Assembly: GCA_009746045.1 (NCBI GenBank)
Contig: RPFO01000252.1
Coordinates: 53,660-117,659, forward strand
Length of the DNA stretch: 64,000 nt
Direction of reading: 5' to 3'
Source: Mesostigma viride
Taxonomy: Eukaryota; Streptophyta; Mesostigmatophyceae; Mesostigmatales; Mesostigmataceae
The translations under genes were made by a program, and so were the position numbers. Shown piece after piece: positions 1 through 11,700 of the stretch. The notes under the pieces are model-generated. The model saw only the letters and a program-made list of their open reading frames with translations. It searched no databases and was not told the DNA's origin. The number at the start of each line of letters is the position of its first letter. Positions within the stretch are counted from its first letter, which is position 1.

Positions 1-112
1 CCTTTGCTCCTTCCTCGGGCGCTCCGACGCGCCGAGATCTGGCCGCCCCGGCCCCCCCCTCCCACCGTCACGACCGACGCCATCATGTCGCACCCTCCTT
101 CAGGAATGAATG
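1..112. other. Unassigned left edge
   Basis: No ORF or recognisable repeat can be supported here. The stretch is GC-rich and abuts the (AATT)n tail of the first LINE fragment. Confidence 0.3.
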
Positions 113-829
113 AATTAATTAATTAATTAAACTCGTGCTCCCGTCGGGGAGTCACGGAGCACCGGAGTGCTTTTAATCCTTGTATGTGCACAACATGAAG
201 AAAGGGCAGAGACCCCCTTTCTCCTTCATATGCCATGCAGAGGCCGGCATGCCACAGCTACAATCGGACACGGTAGACGATCCGGCAAGTTCTGTACGTC
301 AGGGCGCAATAAGGCCCATGTGAGCATATAGTTGTCACATTTCTTATCATAACAAGGAGCGTGGGCAAGTAAACTGATCATAGACAGTACGTAGAATGGC
401 TGTATACAAGGGCTAAGCTAAGGCTATGGCTGGTTGTGTATCGTGGTTTAGCGGTGCACGTGACTAGGTATGGTGGCACGGCTAGGCAAACATTCTAGGC
501 ATGGCTGCCATGGCGGTGCCCAGTGACTCAGTACCAATGATTACAAGGCTGCTAGCTAGGGCTATTCTAGATAGCCCGCTGGGGGCGTCCACATCTTGTG
601 GTTGATCATCAGGTCCCCGCCCCGGCCTCCAGTACACCTTGGGCCGCTTCTCGGGGGTCCTGCTTGTGGCGGAGGTACGTATTCAGGCCACAGGTCGCGT
701 CGCTGCTGCTGCTGAGCGGGGGTCAGGTCGTCGTCCAGCGTCCAGGTGAGGTCGTGCAACCGCTTGCGACGAGAAAGGAACCGCCGCTTGTCCTCAGGGG
801 AGGGGAAGGTGAGCAGGACTGGTGGGGGA
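113..829 (-). mobile_element. LINE fragment 1: (AATT)n tail, 3' UTR and ORF1 C-terminus
   Basis: The segment closely matches 4243-4910 and 32158-32790. Read on the minus strand it has the end of a LINE ORF1 (about 571-829, with WTLDDDLTPAQQQQRRDLWP and a terminal WTPPAG-type ending), then a 3' UTR of about 430 bp, then a short tetranucleotide AATT tail at 113-131. The conserved ORF1 block is basic and Gln/Arg-rich and resembles the C-terminal RNA-binding part of L1-type ORF1 proteins. Similarity to the 4.9-kb copy ends abruptly near 829, so the copy is truncated or rearranged. It is interrupted by small indels and is not functional. Confidence 0.6.
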
Positions 830-1190
830 CCTTCAGGAAGCTTTCGAGCAGCATGTGACTCCCCTCGCTGCAGACAAACATGTGGCAGCCCTGGGCCGCA
901 CGCTGGCTACCGAGCTCCCCACCATCTCCACCGCCACCTCCACCCTCCTCGCCTCGATCCTCCACCGCCATGCACCCCCGCCACCACCGACGCCATCACC
1001 GCCCAGCTCCGTGACATCGACCACCGCCTCAAGGACAACGCCATCGCCATCGAGTGCATGCCTGCAAAATGCACCGCAGGCCTTACCGCCCATGCAGGCG
1101 GTGAAGGGCATTGCCGCAAAACCAGCCCCCGTTGGCCAGGAAGGCGATGCTTGTCCCGGCCTAGACCTGGGCAGCCATGCTGCTGATTAA
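830..1190 (+). pseudogene. LINE ORF1 N-terminal fragment (plus-strand copy)
   Basis: Frames in this stretch encode a degenerate ORF1 N-terminal region with DAITAQLRDIDHRLKDN, the counterpart of the heptad-like DAIATKLQELEDHRQAQQRE in the copy at 4670-5254. It lies head-to-head with LINE fragment 1. Pro- and Ala-rich stretches precede it and the reading frame is broken, so it is a relic. It probably belongs with the C-terminal ORF1 fragment at 1779-2216; about 580 bp separates the two. Confidence 0.4.
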
Positions 1191-1778
1191 CCACACCATG
1201 GCACCAACCTCCGGCCGCAGTGGCAGCACAGCTAGCTCATGAGCAGCAGACGCTCGACCTCCGCATGCACTCGACAAGCGCAGCCTCAACATCATCGTCA
1301 AGAACTTTGCCCATGTAGAGAGTTGCTATCTGCTGAGAGGCCATGCCCTACTAGCCATTGTTTAGCCATGATCATCCACCCTATGTCCGCACCTTATTGA
1401 CATTATAAGCTGCTGGAATACAGTGGTGCAGGTGCAGGGCTGCAGGCGCAGGGGCAGGTGTGCAGGTGTGCAGGCGCGAGCCACCTGCATGCGCCTTGTG
1501 CATGCACCCAGCTGGTGTAGTTTACACCCTACCCTTGCAGGAAGAAGCCCAGAATGTTGCCTATAAAGGCGCGCCGCACAATATGGCCACCTCCGCGAGG
1601 GTTGAACGGTCCGCGACTCCGGACACACATTATACACAGTATGGACGGTACCGCAAATTTTTTGGCGCGGAAAATATTCGGCGCGCCACGTCCCAAATGG
1701 TGGTCGAAGCCCCCCAGGCCCCCCCTAGCTGGGGTAGAGCATTCAAGGTAGTTGTCTAAGTGATCCGGGGCGATTGAA
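1191..1778. other. Unassigned DNA between two LINE ORF1 pieces
   Basis: There is no convincing gene. Direct repeats of GCAGG type occur at 1430-1500. The segment separates the ORF1 N-terminal and C-terminal pieces and may be an insertion or a diverged part of the LINE. Confidence 0.3.
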
Positions 1779-2216
1779 ATGGGATATAGCTTGGGCATTA
1801 TAACACGCATCGACATGCCGCCGGAGGAGACCCCGGACTCTCTTCTCGACGAGCTGAAGAAACAGCTCTTGGCGTGCATGCAGCTGCCAGGTGCGATACT
1901 GCAGGGCGCCTACCGCCTGCCCCATCCACGGGCCAAGGCTGGGCCCCCTCCAGTGGTCCTCACCTTCAGCGACATCACAGCCCGAGTTCGGTTCCTCTCT
2001 CGCCGCTAGAAGCTGGTGGACACCTCCTGGTCGCTTGACGACGACCTGACGCCAGCCCAGCAGCAGCAACGCCGCGATCAGTGGCCCGACTACATCCACC
2101 ACAAGACCAACCCCGAGAAGCCCCAAGTGTACTGGCGGGGCGGGATCGACCTCTATGTCAACAAGAAACTGTGGAAGCCCCCGCAGGCTTCCCCGGGATG
2201 GAGCAAGTCCAGCTAG
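1779..2216 (+). pseudogene. LINE ORF1 C-terminal fragment with internal stop
   Basis: The translation carries LLDELKKQLL, YRLPHPRAKAGPPPVVLTF, then after an in-frame TAG (2007-2009) SWSLDDDLTPAQQQQRRDQ and VYWRGGIDLYVNKKLW. This is the same ORF1 domain as the minus-strand copy at 4670-5254 but a clearly diverged subfamily. The basic, RRM-like block followed by a D-L-T-P-A-Q-Q-Q-Q segment matches the organisation of L1-like ORF1p C-terminal domains. The internal stop makes it a pseudogene. Confidence 0.6.
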
Positions 2217-2620
2217 TTGTCTAGATGGGGGCAATCGATTATGGGATAGCTTAGGCATGCATTACAGCACTTGAAACGATATTAGCGCACAGCGTTATAG
2301 TACCTTCAATTAGCTCTGGCACCTTGTGGCCATCAGCTTGCGCCTTAATTAGCCGACGTCTTGAGCCCACCTCACATTTGTAGCGTAATAAGCTATGCGT
2401 CAGCCTACCTATGGTATTGCACTGGTTGTATTGCACCCACAGTGTTGCGCCCCGGCACCATGCCGTGGAGAGAGCGCTCTGTGGCCTGCCCACCTGCGGC
2501 AGTGAGAGAAGCTAGGGCGCCCTCCCTCCTTCTCGCTGTGTATATATAGGGTTGAAGGTTCCTTTACTCTGTATTGGCACCCACGTGACGCAGTCACGTG
2601 CTTATTAATTAATTAATTAT
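2217..2620 (+). mobile_element. LINE 3' UTR and (AATT)n tail
   Basis: This is the 3' UTR downstream of the ORF1 fragment, ending in CACGTGCTTATTAATTAATT at about 2590-2618. A near-identical block of about 150 bp (2440-2590) recurs at 2815-2970, and the tail motif recurs near 8005-8044. That fixes the 3' terminus of this LINE family. Confidence 0.5.
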
Positions 2621-3200
2621 AACACGTCTTGGAATGGATCAGCATGATAGTTACTTAGCTCGCTGTTTAGATAATTAAGCGATCAGAGTATGTTATGGCA
2701 TTCGATCCAGATCGAATGACGCGCCATGGCTCAATGTGGCCATTTTTTGCTTGCGCCTTGAAGCCTGCACCTCACCTTTACAGCATCAGCTCTGCATCAG
2801 CCTACTTCTTGTTGTGTTGCACCCACGGTTGCGCCCGCACCATGACGCGGAGAGAGCGCTCTGTGGCCTGCCGCCCACTTTGGGCAGTGAGAGAAGCTAG
2901 GGCGCCCTACCTCCTTCTCGTTGTGTACAGGGTTGGCCGGAGGTTCCTTTACTTTGTATTGTACATACCCACATGACACAGTGTGGTGTAGACTTCACAG
3001 ACAATGTTTCCTTGACAGGTGGGGCTCGCGCCCCCCCCCCGGCCCCCCGCCGCTTCACCCCGGGACGGGCGGCCGTCTCGAGGGGTCGCCGGACCCCCGC
3101 CGCCGCCGGCCGGCGCCCCCCTCCTCGGCCGCGGACTACCAAGTCCCCGCCTAGCTTGCAGGAGGGCTGCAGTTGCCACCAACGACGTCATCCCGACCCC
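2621..3200 (+). mobile_element. Second LINE 3'-UTR copy and junction to RT pseudogene
   Basis: 2815-2970 repeats the UTR block of 2440-2590 (shared GGAGAGAGCGCTCTGTGGCC and GTGAGAGAAGCTAGGGCGCC). It lacks the AATT tail and runs into a GC-rich stretch of about 150 bp before the reverse-transcriptase relic. Confidence 0.4.
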
Positions 3201-4242
3201 TTCACTTTGAAGGCATTGGACGGCGCCCTTGCATGCTCGCCTGCGGTACGACGCGGCGGTCGGTGCCGACCACCTTTCGGCTGAGCTGCTGAAGACCCCT
3301 GACCCGGTGCATGGTGAGGGATCTTCTGCTGGCGTTCTGCAACCGTGTCCTGCTCTCTGACGCGAGCCTCCGCCTGCAGAGTGGCAGACGGCCATCCGCG
3401 TCATGCTGTACAAGAAGGGCGCTCTGCTGCTGACCCCGGTAACTATCGGGGTGTCTGCCTCCAGAGCGCCGCGCTGAAGGCGGTCTTCATGCGCATGATG
3501 CTGCACAGGCTCCGCGCCGCGCTAGCCACACAGGTCTGGGTGAGTCTCAGATGGGTTTCCGTCGTGGTCGTAACACTGTCATGGCTGTGTTTGTCGCGCG
3601 CCGGTTGATGGAGGAGGTGCGTCGCCTTTGCCCTGACAGTTTGCCGTTGGTCTTCATTTTTGTTGACTATATCAAGGCCTTTGACACGGTCCTCTGGGAG
3701 GCTCTTTGGGCCATCCTAGCTCTGGATCGGGTGCCACCAGCCAGCGTTTATTGCTGCCATTCGTCGACTGTATGAGGGCTCACAGGCAGTAGTGCGGACT
3801 GCGGAAGGCATGTGCACACCACCCCACCATATTCAGTTCCCCCTTCACCACGGGGTGTGGCAAGGTTGTGTCCTGTCCCTGGCATACCTGTTCATTATTG
3901 TCGTGGATCGCATCATGCGCCGGGCATGTGCGCGCTTTACTGCTCTTAACCCGTGTTTTTTTTTTTTAATTAGAACGCGATATATCGCGTTGTAAGCTTT
4001 TTTTAGAACGCGTATAGCACCTAAGGAAAATTTTATTTCATGGTCATGTATATACTTTCCTGAAAGCCCATAAATCAAAGGATTTTTTGAGCTACTCAGA
4101 CTTACAAAATGCTTATTCATTAGAGAGATACACTGGTTTGAATACAGGGGGGTCTGACCATGACCGCGATTTCTTGACCCTAGGTCACAAGTCATGTGCT
4201 TATTCACAAATGGTTCATGAAAAAAATCTGGCTTCTTGCACG

Positions 4243-5445
4243 AGCTATTAATTAATTAATTAATTAAACTCGTGCTCCCGTTGGGGAGTCACGGAGCACC
4301 GAAGTGCTTTTAATCCCTGTGTGTGCACTACAGGAGAAAGGGCAGAGACCCCCAGTCTCCTTCATGCCAAAGGCATGCCACAGCTGCAATCGGGTGCGGC
4401 TAGCTAAAAGGACAGGCTAACGATCCGGCAAACTGTGGGTGCAATAAGACCCATGTGAGCATATCATAGCAAGGAGCGTGGGCAGGTAATCTGAACATAG
4501 CCAGGGCGTAGCATGGCTGTACTAGGACTAGGCTGAGGCTATGGCTGGTTGTGTACCGTGCCGGTTGGCGGCACGTGACTAGGTGTGTTGGCACAGCTAG
4601 GCAACATTCTAGGCATGGCTGCCTTAGCGGCAGTGACGCCAATGGTTACAAGCTAGGGCTATTGCTATTCTAGCCCGCTGGGGGCGTCCACATCTTGTGG
4701 TTGATCATCAGGTCCCCGCCCCTCCAGTACACCTTGGGCTTCTGGGGGTCCTGCTTATGGCGGAGGTATTCCGGCCACAGGTCGCGTCGCTGCTGTTGCT
4801 GAGCGGGGGTGAGGTCGTCATCCAGCGTCCAGGTGAGGTCGTGCAACCGCTTGCGACGAGAGAGGAACCGCTGCTTATCCTCAGGGGAGGGGAAGGTGAG
4901 TAGGACTGGTGGGGGAGCCGCCTTGTCCCGTGAGTGGGGAAGGCGGTGGCACCCACGCAGTTCTACCTCACCTACCAGGCCCATGAGGGTAAGAAGCTGG
5001 TTCTTGAGCTCGTCAGCAAGAGAGGTTGACGTCTCACCTGGCTTCTGGGGGAAGCGACGTAGCACCACTCGGCACTCGCGGCGAGCGCAGTCGGTGACCT
5101 CCCGTTGCTGGGCCTGGCGGTGGTCCTCCAGCTCCTGGAGCTTTGTGGCGATGGCGTCGGTGCACCATGGTGGAGGCAGTCGCTGACCGCAGCAGGTCCG
5201 CGTAGGAGAGCGGCGGGAGGTCGCCAGCATCCTGCCGGGGTGGCTGGGATGCAATGGTGGCCGTCTGCTCCGCTATCTTGGGGACCTGTGTGGCCAGGGC
5301 CTCGGTGTGGGCGGTGATGGCCTCAAGCTTCTTCAGGAGCACGCCACACTTGCCCTCCACCTGGTTAAGGCGAGAGACAAGTGCCGCATGCGTTTCCGAA
5401 GCCTGCGCCGCGGTGTGTAGCGCCGTGAACTGGGGTTGTAGCTAA
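4243..5445 (-). mobile_element. LINE fragment nested in the TTAA element, with nearly full ORF1
   Basis: Read on the minus strand: ORF1 N-terminal part at about 5360-5180 (LLKKLEAITAHTEALATQV, coiled-coil-like), a frameshift near 5170, then ORF1 main part 5254-4670. The main part contains RRECRVVLRRFPQKPGE, ELRGCHRLPHSRDKAAPPPV, LTPAQQQQRRDLWPEYLRHK and VYWRGGDLMINHKMW and stops after WTPPAG. A 3' UTR of about 400 bp and an (AATT)n tail at 4246-4266 follow. No RT follows ORF1, so this looks like an ORF1-only derivative or an internal-deletion copy. It is the best-preserved ORF1 of this family in the window. Confidence 0.65.
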
Positions 5446-6830
5446 TTGTGGACGAGCTATGGGCAACATATGCAGGCTCTGTGAAACAAAACTCAGGCCC
5501 ATTGGGCCACTGGAGCTATTTTTCATTAGCATCACAATTACAACGCAGTAAAACGCAGTGGGAAACATGAGAGCCCTTCACAACATTACGCAACGACACG
5601 AGCCCCATAAACGGGGCCATAGTGAGCTTGGAGGGTCAAAACGTTGAAAATAGGTGTTGTATAAGTTATACAGCATCAAACATGCATCAAACATCATGAC
5701 TGGATGACTAATATGACTGAATCAGGCAGCCATAGCCAAAGCATCATCCACTCTCACAACGTGTTGAGCACATGCCTCGTGGGAACGGAGGTGCTAGGTT
5801 TTCATTCCATAACGCGTGCAATACTGAAAGAAAGAGGCACGTGTAATGCAAGGCTTGGATAAGTTGAGTGATCCATGAGCTTACATGCAGGCAAAGATGA
5901 CGCTGGAATGCATGCTAGCAAATGGTGGCAAGATGCTAACAACACATGATTATACACCATGATTATGGGCACCTAGCTGATCTTCTTGCACAATCAATGC
6001 AGTATAAACCATCAACATCCAATCCTCACGATATATTCACGGCTTGACGACGTATACAGCACCTAAATACTGCACAACTGCAACCTGCTATGGCTGACAT
6101 GCAAGCAACGTCGAGTAGGATGGCGGTCTTAGAGAGGCTGGGCAGAGGTCGGTAAAAATAAGTGGAAAACTGGCAGAAACTGGGCAGAAACACGATATAC
6201 TTACGCCTGCAAGCACTATTGAGCCGGTGGCAGAGGCCATTTCCAGGAAAATACAGCATACCGTAGCAACAGCCACGGTCACGCCTTACGCTATTTGCAG
6301 GCACCATCATGCCCGGAGCTACCCAATAAAAGTCTGCACAAATCTCGGTTTAGCCGAGACTGTCCGGGCGTTCGGAATGAATAAACATGTGTTAAGAAGT
6401 CGAAACACCATGGAAATACCAAGCATGGTGCCGCAGCAGACCCGAGTCTTGACGTAATAATATGTATGCCGGTTTCCAGGGTTTCCGCATGAAAGTTGGG
6501 TGAGAAACTGGAAAAAACTACGTTTCCTTTGCCCCAGTACCTCAACAAACTCGTAGAAACCTAATTATCAACCTTTGAACGCATCATCATGGTCGTGCTA
6601 CCCAACAGCCACTGAAATTCGCGCGAAAACTGGCGAGATCTACCTGCCATCGCCGTCGTCTTCACCTTCGTCCCGCGAAAATGCCTGATTTCAGTGGTAC
6701 ATATTTGTTTGCAGCTGTCACAAAAAAATACCAAAAATACCAGGATTTTTTCTTGAATTCTATGAGATGTTTCTGACCTATTTTGAAAGTTTCAGACCAA
6801 AAATCGCATGTTTAATAGGTTTGCCACGTG
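5446..6830. other. Non-coding interior of the TTAA element
   Basis: AT-richer DNA with no supported gene. It lies between the nested LINE fragment and the right terminal inverted repeat. Confidence 0.35.
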
Positions 6831-7874
6831 TCAGATTACAACGCGATACATCGCGTTCTAACCCTACAACGCGATGTATCGCGTTGTAAAAAAACACGGG
6901 TTAAGGGGTTCGAGCCCGGCTTGGACATCCTTAACGAGCGCGATCACGGCGGGGTTAGCACTGGCTACCGCCTGGCCGACCTGATTTATGCGGACGACAC
7001 CACCCTCATCGCGCGCCCCGAGCACATTCAGACCTGGCTGGACTGTCTGGTCCTGGAGGCCAGGGCGGTGGGGTTGGAGATTAGTGTCAAAACTGAGGCG
7101 ATGGTGATTGGGGCCTCCAGTAGACCACCGCTGCCGCGCCTGCTCGACGGGACGGAGGTCCCGTCCCGCGATCACTTCAAACTGTTGGGGAGTATGCTCC
7201 CTGACACCGCAGACGATGTGGACATCCCCATCGGCCTGGCCTGGGCCAGGCTCCGTTCGCTCAACACCTACAGGCGCTCGAAGGGCCTGAGCGAGCACTG
7301 CAAGCGCATGCTCTTCAAGGTCCTCGTCCTCACGGTGCTCACGTATGGCGCCGAGGCGTGGACAATCACACCAACACTGGCAGCTAAGCTCGACGGCACG
7401 GTTTACAGGATGCTCCGACAGGTCCTGAACGTAGGGTTTTCCAAGTGCCCGTCATTAGAGTCTTTGTATCAGGGTATGCCTGGTATTTCGGACGAGATTA
7501 TGCAGCGTAGGATAGCATTTGTAGGACACCTTGCTCGCACCAGCCAGGTCGACACCGCCCTTGGTCTGGCAGGCCCCCAGTGGCTTGGCCAGCCAGGGCG
7601 GCATATTCTGACCTGGCCTGGCCCCAAGGGCATTCCCAAAAGGGTTGGGAAACATGCCACGAACTACATCCAGATGTTGCTGGCCGACCTAGTGGTCCCA
7701 GCCCAGTTTGAACACCGCATCCACTCTCTCTCCCTTCTTTGGACTGCCATGCAGAACAAGACGCGGTGGCAGAAGATTGTCAAAGCTCACACGCCAGCCC
7801 CTGTGGGCAAGCCACCCCCCCCAAGAGGAGGAGGCGTTTTGATGAGTAGTGTAGTTAGGATTTTTCTAGACTAG

Positions 7875-8044
7875 ATAGCTACGAGTTAGGTTAGTTCGAT
7901 TACGCGGCTCCCTCCACTCCACCCATCCATCAAGGAATATGTGCTACATGATCTCCCAACGGAGGCATGTTATAATTTAATTTAATTTTTTAAATGACAC
8001 AGTCACGCGCTAATAAATTAATTAACTAATTAATTAATTAATTG
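7875..8044 (+). mobile_element. LINE 3' UTR and (AATT)n tail after RT pseudogene
   Basis: The stretch ends in CAGTCACGCGCTAATAAATT followed by imperfect AATT repeats to about 8044. It matches the tail at 2590-2618 and so marks the 3' end of the RT-bearing element. Confidence 0.5.
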
Positions 8045-8704
8045 ATGGATCAGCTCTCGGAACAATATACAATGGCTGGAAGTGCTCTTGGCCTGCGTAA
8101 TGCTAGCATTAGCAGATTTGTGCTTGACTGAAACTGACAAACTGAATGGCTAAACTGCCCACGTCAACGGCAGTCGTGACCACCCTCCTGCTCTGTGATA
8201 TAACTGCAACCCAACCAAGTGCCTCCCAGGGACTCTCAAGCAGATAAAAGAAAGTGCAAGCTCCTTGAAAGTACAATGGAATGTACGGGGGTCCTCATAA
8301 AACCTTAATGCTTGTGACATATGTGATGTGTAGGGTCAACCACCATGTGGAGTATCAACCCCACAGCCACACATCCCACTTGCACTTGAATACACAGCTT
8401 TTTCTTTCGCCAGCAGTGCGTCATTGGGCCCAGCTGCTGGGCCAACCCCACAAGTGCTGGGCCAACCCCACATGAGGGTCGAAGCGTCGTTGTCCATCCG
8501 CTGCGGGCATACGTGCGGTCCAGTACAAGCCCTCACGGTGCCAGTTCGCCCTTGGTGGCTGTAGCGCAAATGTGCATTGGGCAGTGGTGATGCCTAGATG
8601 CCTTTGGCAGTGGTGATGCCTACATGCATTTGCCGGTGGCAGTGCCCGTTTGGCGTTTGCCCTTGGCATACGAAATGTCTATTTCACCTTGGCATCGGCA
8701 GCGC
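8045..8704. other. Region 3' of the synthetase gene
   Basis: Presumed 3' UTR and downstream flank of the minus-strand glutaminyl-tRNA synthetase. A short direct repeat (GGGCCAACCCCACA) occurs at 8431-8472 and a GCAGTGGTGATGCCTA repeat at 8580-8625. No other gene is supported. Confidence 0.4.
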
Positions 8705-11700
8705 CTATTTCCCCTTGGCGGCGGCGACCACCGTCTTCTTGACCGTGGACTCCCGCAATGTCACCGTGCGGTTGAGCACGATCTTGCCGGGCGATGAGTC
8801 GGTGTCCACGCAGAAGTAGCCTGAAGGGGGGGCGCAGGGGGGCCGTGATAGCCAGCAAGCAAGGCGAGCAACAACGGGAGAAAATATGCAAGAATGAGCA
8901 AGAACCATCTTCCGAGCCCATCCCCAACCAATCCCCGACAACCCACCCCCAAACCATCCCCACCCCCATCCCCACCCCCATCCCCAACTCACCCCAAAAC
9001 CATCCCCAACCCATCCCCAACTCACCCCAAAACCATCCCCAACCCATCCCCAACCCATCCCCAACCATCCCCAACCCATCCCCAACCCATCCCCAACCCA
9101 TCCCCAACCCATCCCCAACCCATCTCCAACCCATCCCCAACCCATCCCCAACCCATCCCCAACCCATCTCCAACCCATCCCCAACCCATCCCCACCCCAT
9201 CCCAACCCATCCCCAACCCATCCCCAACCCATCTCCAACCCATCCCCATCCCAACCCCAACCCATCCCCATCCCATCCCATTCCCAACCCCCCTTCACCT
9301 CCCCTCAACCCCTCCACCGCTCGACCCCTCCTCAAGGCCTCGTGACCCCCCCTCAACCCCCCTCAACCCCCCCACCCGTCAACCCCCTACCCCATTGACC
9401 CCTCCACCCGTACGTACCCAACCGTTCGAACTGGAACTTGTCGCCCGGCTTGGCATTGGCGATGGGCGGAACGGCCAGGGCCCCCTGGACCACCTGCTCC
9501 GACTCCTGGCTGATGTCGTCCAGCCACTTGTCCAGCGAGTTGGGGTCCTGCCCCGCAGCCAAGAAAGCAAACAATGGATGAGCACATTAGTTGTTTTTTA
9601 GATGTGTAAACCCATTCAGTCATCAAATCATTTTCCAAAAATATGCATGGGTGCCATGATGGGTACCATGCACCAAGACCAGGGGCGGGGCGGGAAAAAG
9701 GGGGAGCCCTACTATGTGCGGTATTCGAGCAGTTGCATGATACTGCATCCAAGTGATATCGATTCGTTCCTTAGCTACCCCAGAGATGCCACGCAGCGCC
9801 GCGACGCATGAAGGCAACAATAATGAATTGATGCCTTGAGACTGATACTTCAAGCACCAGACATTTTACAGAGACATATATAATTATGGTGTTTCGCTTC
9901 ACTACGTATTAGTGTCACCGTGATCACCCACGAAATATGCGTTTCGGCTCAGCGCTTATGATGGTGTTTAGCTTCACTACTTATAAGTGTCACAGTGACC
10001 ACCCACCAATTCCGGTGTTTAGCTTCACTAACTACTACCACTGTGGCCACCCACCTCGGACTTGAAGAGCGTGTCGTAAATGCGGACCTCCACCTTGAGT
10101 GGGTCGGTGCCTGGCGCGCATGACACCCAGTGGAGCACGCCCTGCGGAAACAACGCGGCATTCAGCACGTCAACATGGCAGCAACACAACGTACACACGG
10201 CAGCAACAAAAATGATTGTGAGCGTTAGGAAGGGGGGAATAAAAACGCGAGTTGAGCTTAGGGGCAAGGCAGCGCCGACCACGTGAGCACGGCAGCAACA
10301 AAATGGAAACACAGCAGTGTGTGTTCATGTAAACACGGCAGGAACAAAAGATGCCACCATAAACTGTGAAGAGGGTTTTCATGACACAATCCTTCCAAGC
10401 AACTTCAGAGAAACCAGGAATCCTGCTAGGCACAAGAAAACTTCCGCGCATTGCCCTGCACGGTGGCTGGCCTCGTGAAGTTATCTTCCAGCAAACATCT
10501 CGTGCGCACGTTTGGCCGCCGGACATTAATCCCTCGATTGGCATCCGTCCACCCACCCATGGCTTGCAGCTCTTGGAACCTTCAATGCCATCCACACAAA
10601 ATCCTTGGCCTAACGCCGCTCTATAAACGACATCTCTTTGGGTGGATACATTACAATTTGCAAGTTAATCCTGCGTGCCCACCTTCGGCTTGCTACTCGC
10701 GCAACCTTGAATTCTCAGGCACGAATCTGCGCTGCGCAAAGATTTGGATTGCTGCTCCTGGCGATACTTCTGGCTGCTGACAAGACCATTACCATCATTT
10801 CCATTTATACTCGCACACGCATCTTTGGCATGCTACAGCCCATGCTGTGGACATCACCCGCACAAGCACCTTTGGCTTGCTGCTCTGGCTGCCTGTATTC
10901 CTTTCGCACGCGTCCAAACATGCCCCCACTTTTGCCTTGCTGCTCTTGCAACCTAAAAGCTTTTTTAATATTTACTTACTACTATTTCTTTAGTATAAGG
11001 TGGCCCCACCTTTGGCTTGCTGCTCTTGCAAGCTAAAAGCTTTTTTCACATTTACTTACTACTATTTCTTTAGTATAAGGTGGCCCCACCTTTGGCTTGC
11101 TGCTCTTGCAACCTAAAAGCTTTTTTCATATTTACTTACTACTATTTCTTTAGTATCAGGTGGCCCCACCTTTGGCTTGCTGCTCTTGCTGGCGTCGTAC
11201 GTCGCGCGCAGCTCCTGCACGGTGGTGCCATCGGCGGCCATGATGGCGTCCGTCACCGTGATCGGGTACGCGTAGCTGATGCGGGCCGTGGGAGGAAGGG
11301 ACAAAGGCGGTGACACCGCATAAGACATAAGAGGTGGAAGCAGGTCAACGTGATGGGGTTCGCCACCAATAGATCACCAGGAAGGGGTAGCTGTGGGTAA
11401 GGGGTAGGGGCGCACGAGACCGGGCCAACAAGTACAAAGGAAGCGGGGGATGAGGCATAAAGGATGGCTCCATGGGACGCATACCCCATCGTTCACCGTG
11501 ATGATGTACTCGTGGTTTCGGGCTTAAGGTACAGGGTTTGAGGTTTAGGGTTCAGGGTTACGCGTTTAAGGGCAGGATGGAACATGCCACAAAGTACAAC
11601 GGCAGGTTGGGATGTGGGCAAAGAGAAAGGTTTCATTTGCGTGGAGGCAGGTCACTGTGACGGTGGTCTTGCCGGCAGAGAAAATCAATGCCTAGCCAAC

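Larger units (their letters stand above)
3950..6900. mobile_element. TTAA-flanked DNA element (piggyBac-like, non-autonomous)
   Basis: The insert is bounded by TTAA at 3946-3949 and 6901-6904 and by terminal inverted repeats: left CCCGTGTTTTTTTTTTT and right AAAAAAACACGGG. Just inside each end are palindromes of the form AACGCGATRTATCGCGTT (one on the left, two on the right). TTAA target duplications with CCY-starting inverted repeats are typical of piggyBac-family transposons. No transposase ORF is visible inside, so it would be non-autonomous. It interrupts a LINE RT pseudogene and itself contains a LINE fragment. Confidence 0.65.
3200..7874 (+). pseudogene. LINE reverse transcriptase pseudogene, split by a DNA element
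   Basis: Left part (3200-3945): frameshifted finger region with NYRGVCLQSAALK, then GFRRGRNTVMAVFVARRLME, motif A FVDYIKAFDTV and the motif B region HHGVWQGCVLSLAYL. Right part (6905-7874): motif C LIYADDTTLI, a thumb region with LLGSML and LTYGAEAW, and a C-terminal Arg/Trp-rich region. Together these are the ordered RT motifs of a non-LTR retrotransposon. A 2.95-kb element (3950-6900) sits between motifs B and C, and several frameshifts lie upstream, so it is dead. No endonuclease domain was found, so the element is also 5'-truncated. After 7874 comes a 3' UTR and the (AATT)n tail at about 8010-8044. Confidence 0.85.

Noticed and set aside
8679-9601. ORFs rich in [11 protein letters not shown] and [11 protein letters not shown]
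   Set aside because: Minisatellite in the last GlnRS intron; only 9418-9547 and 8705-8820 are exonic.
11530-11575. Interstitial telomere-like GGTTTAGGGTTCAGGGTT
   Set aside because: Only two or three imperfect units; too short to support a telomeric origin.
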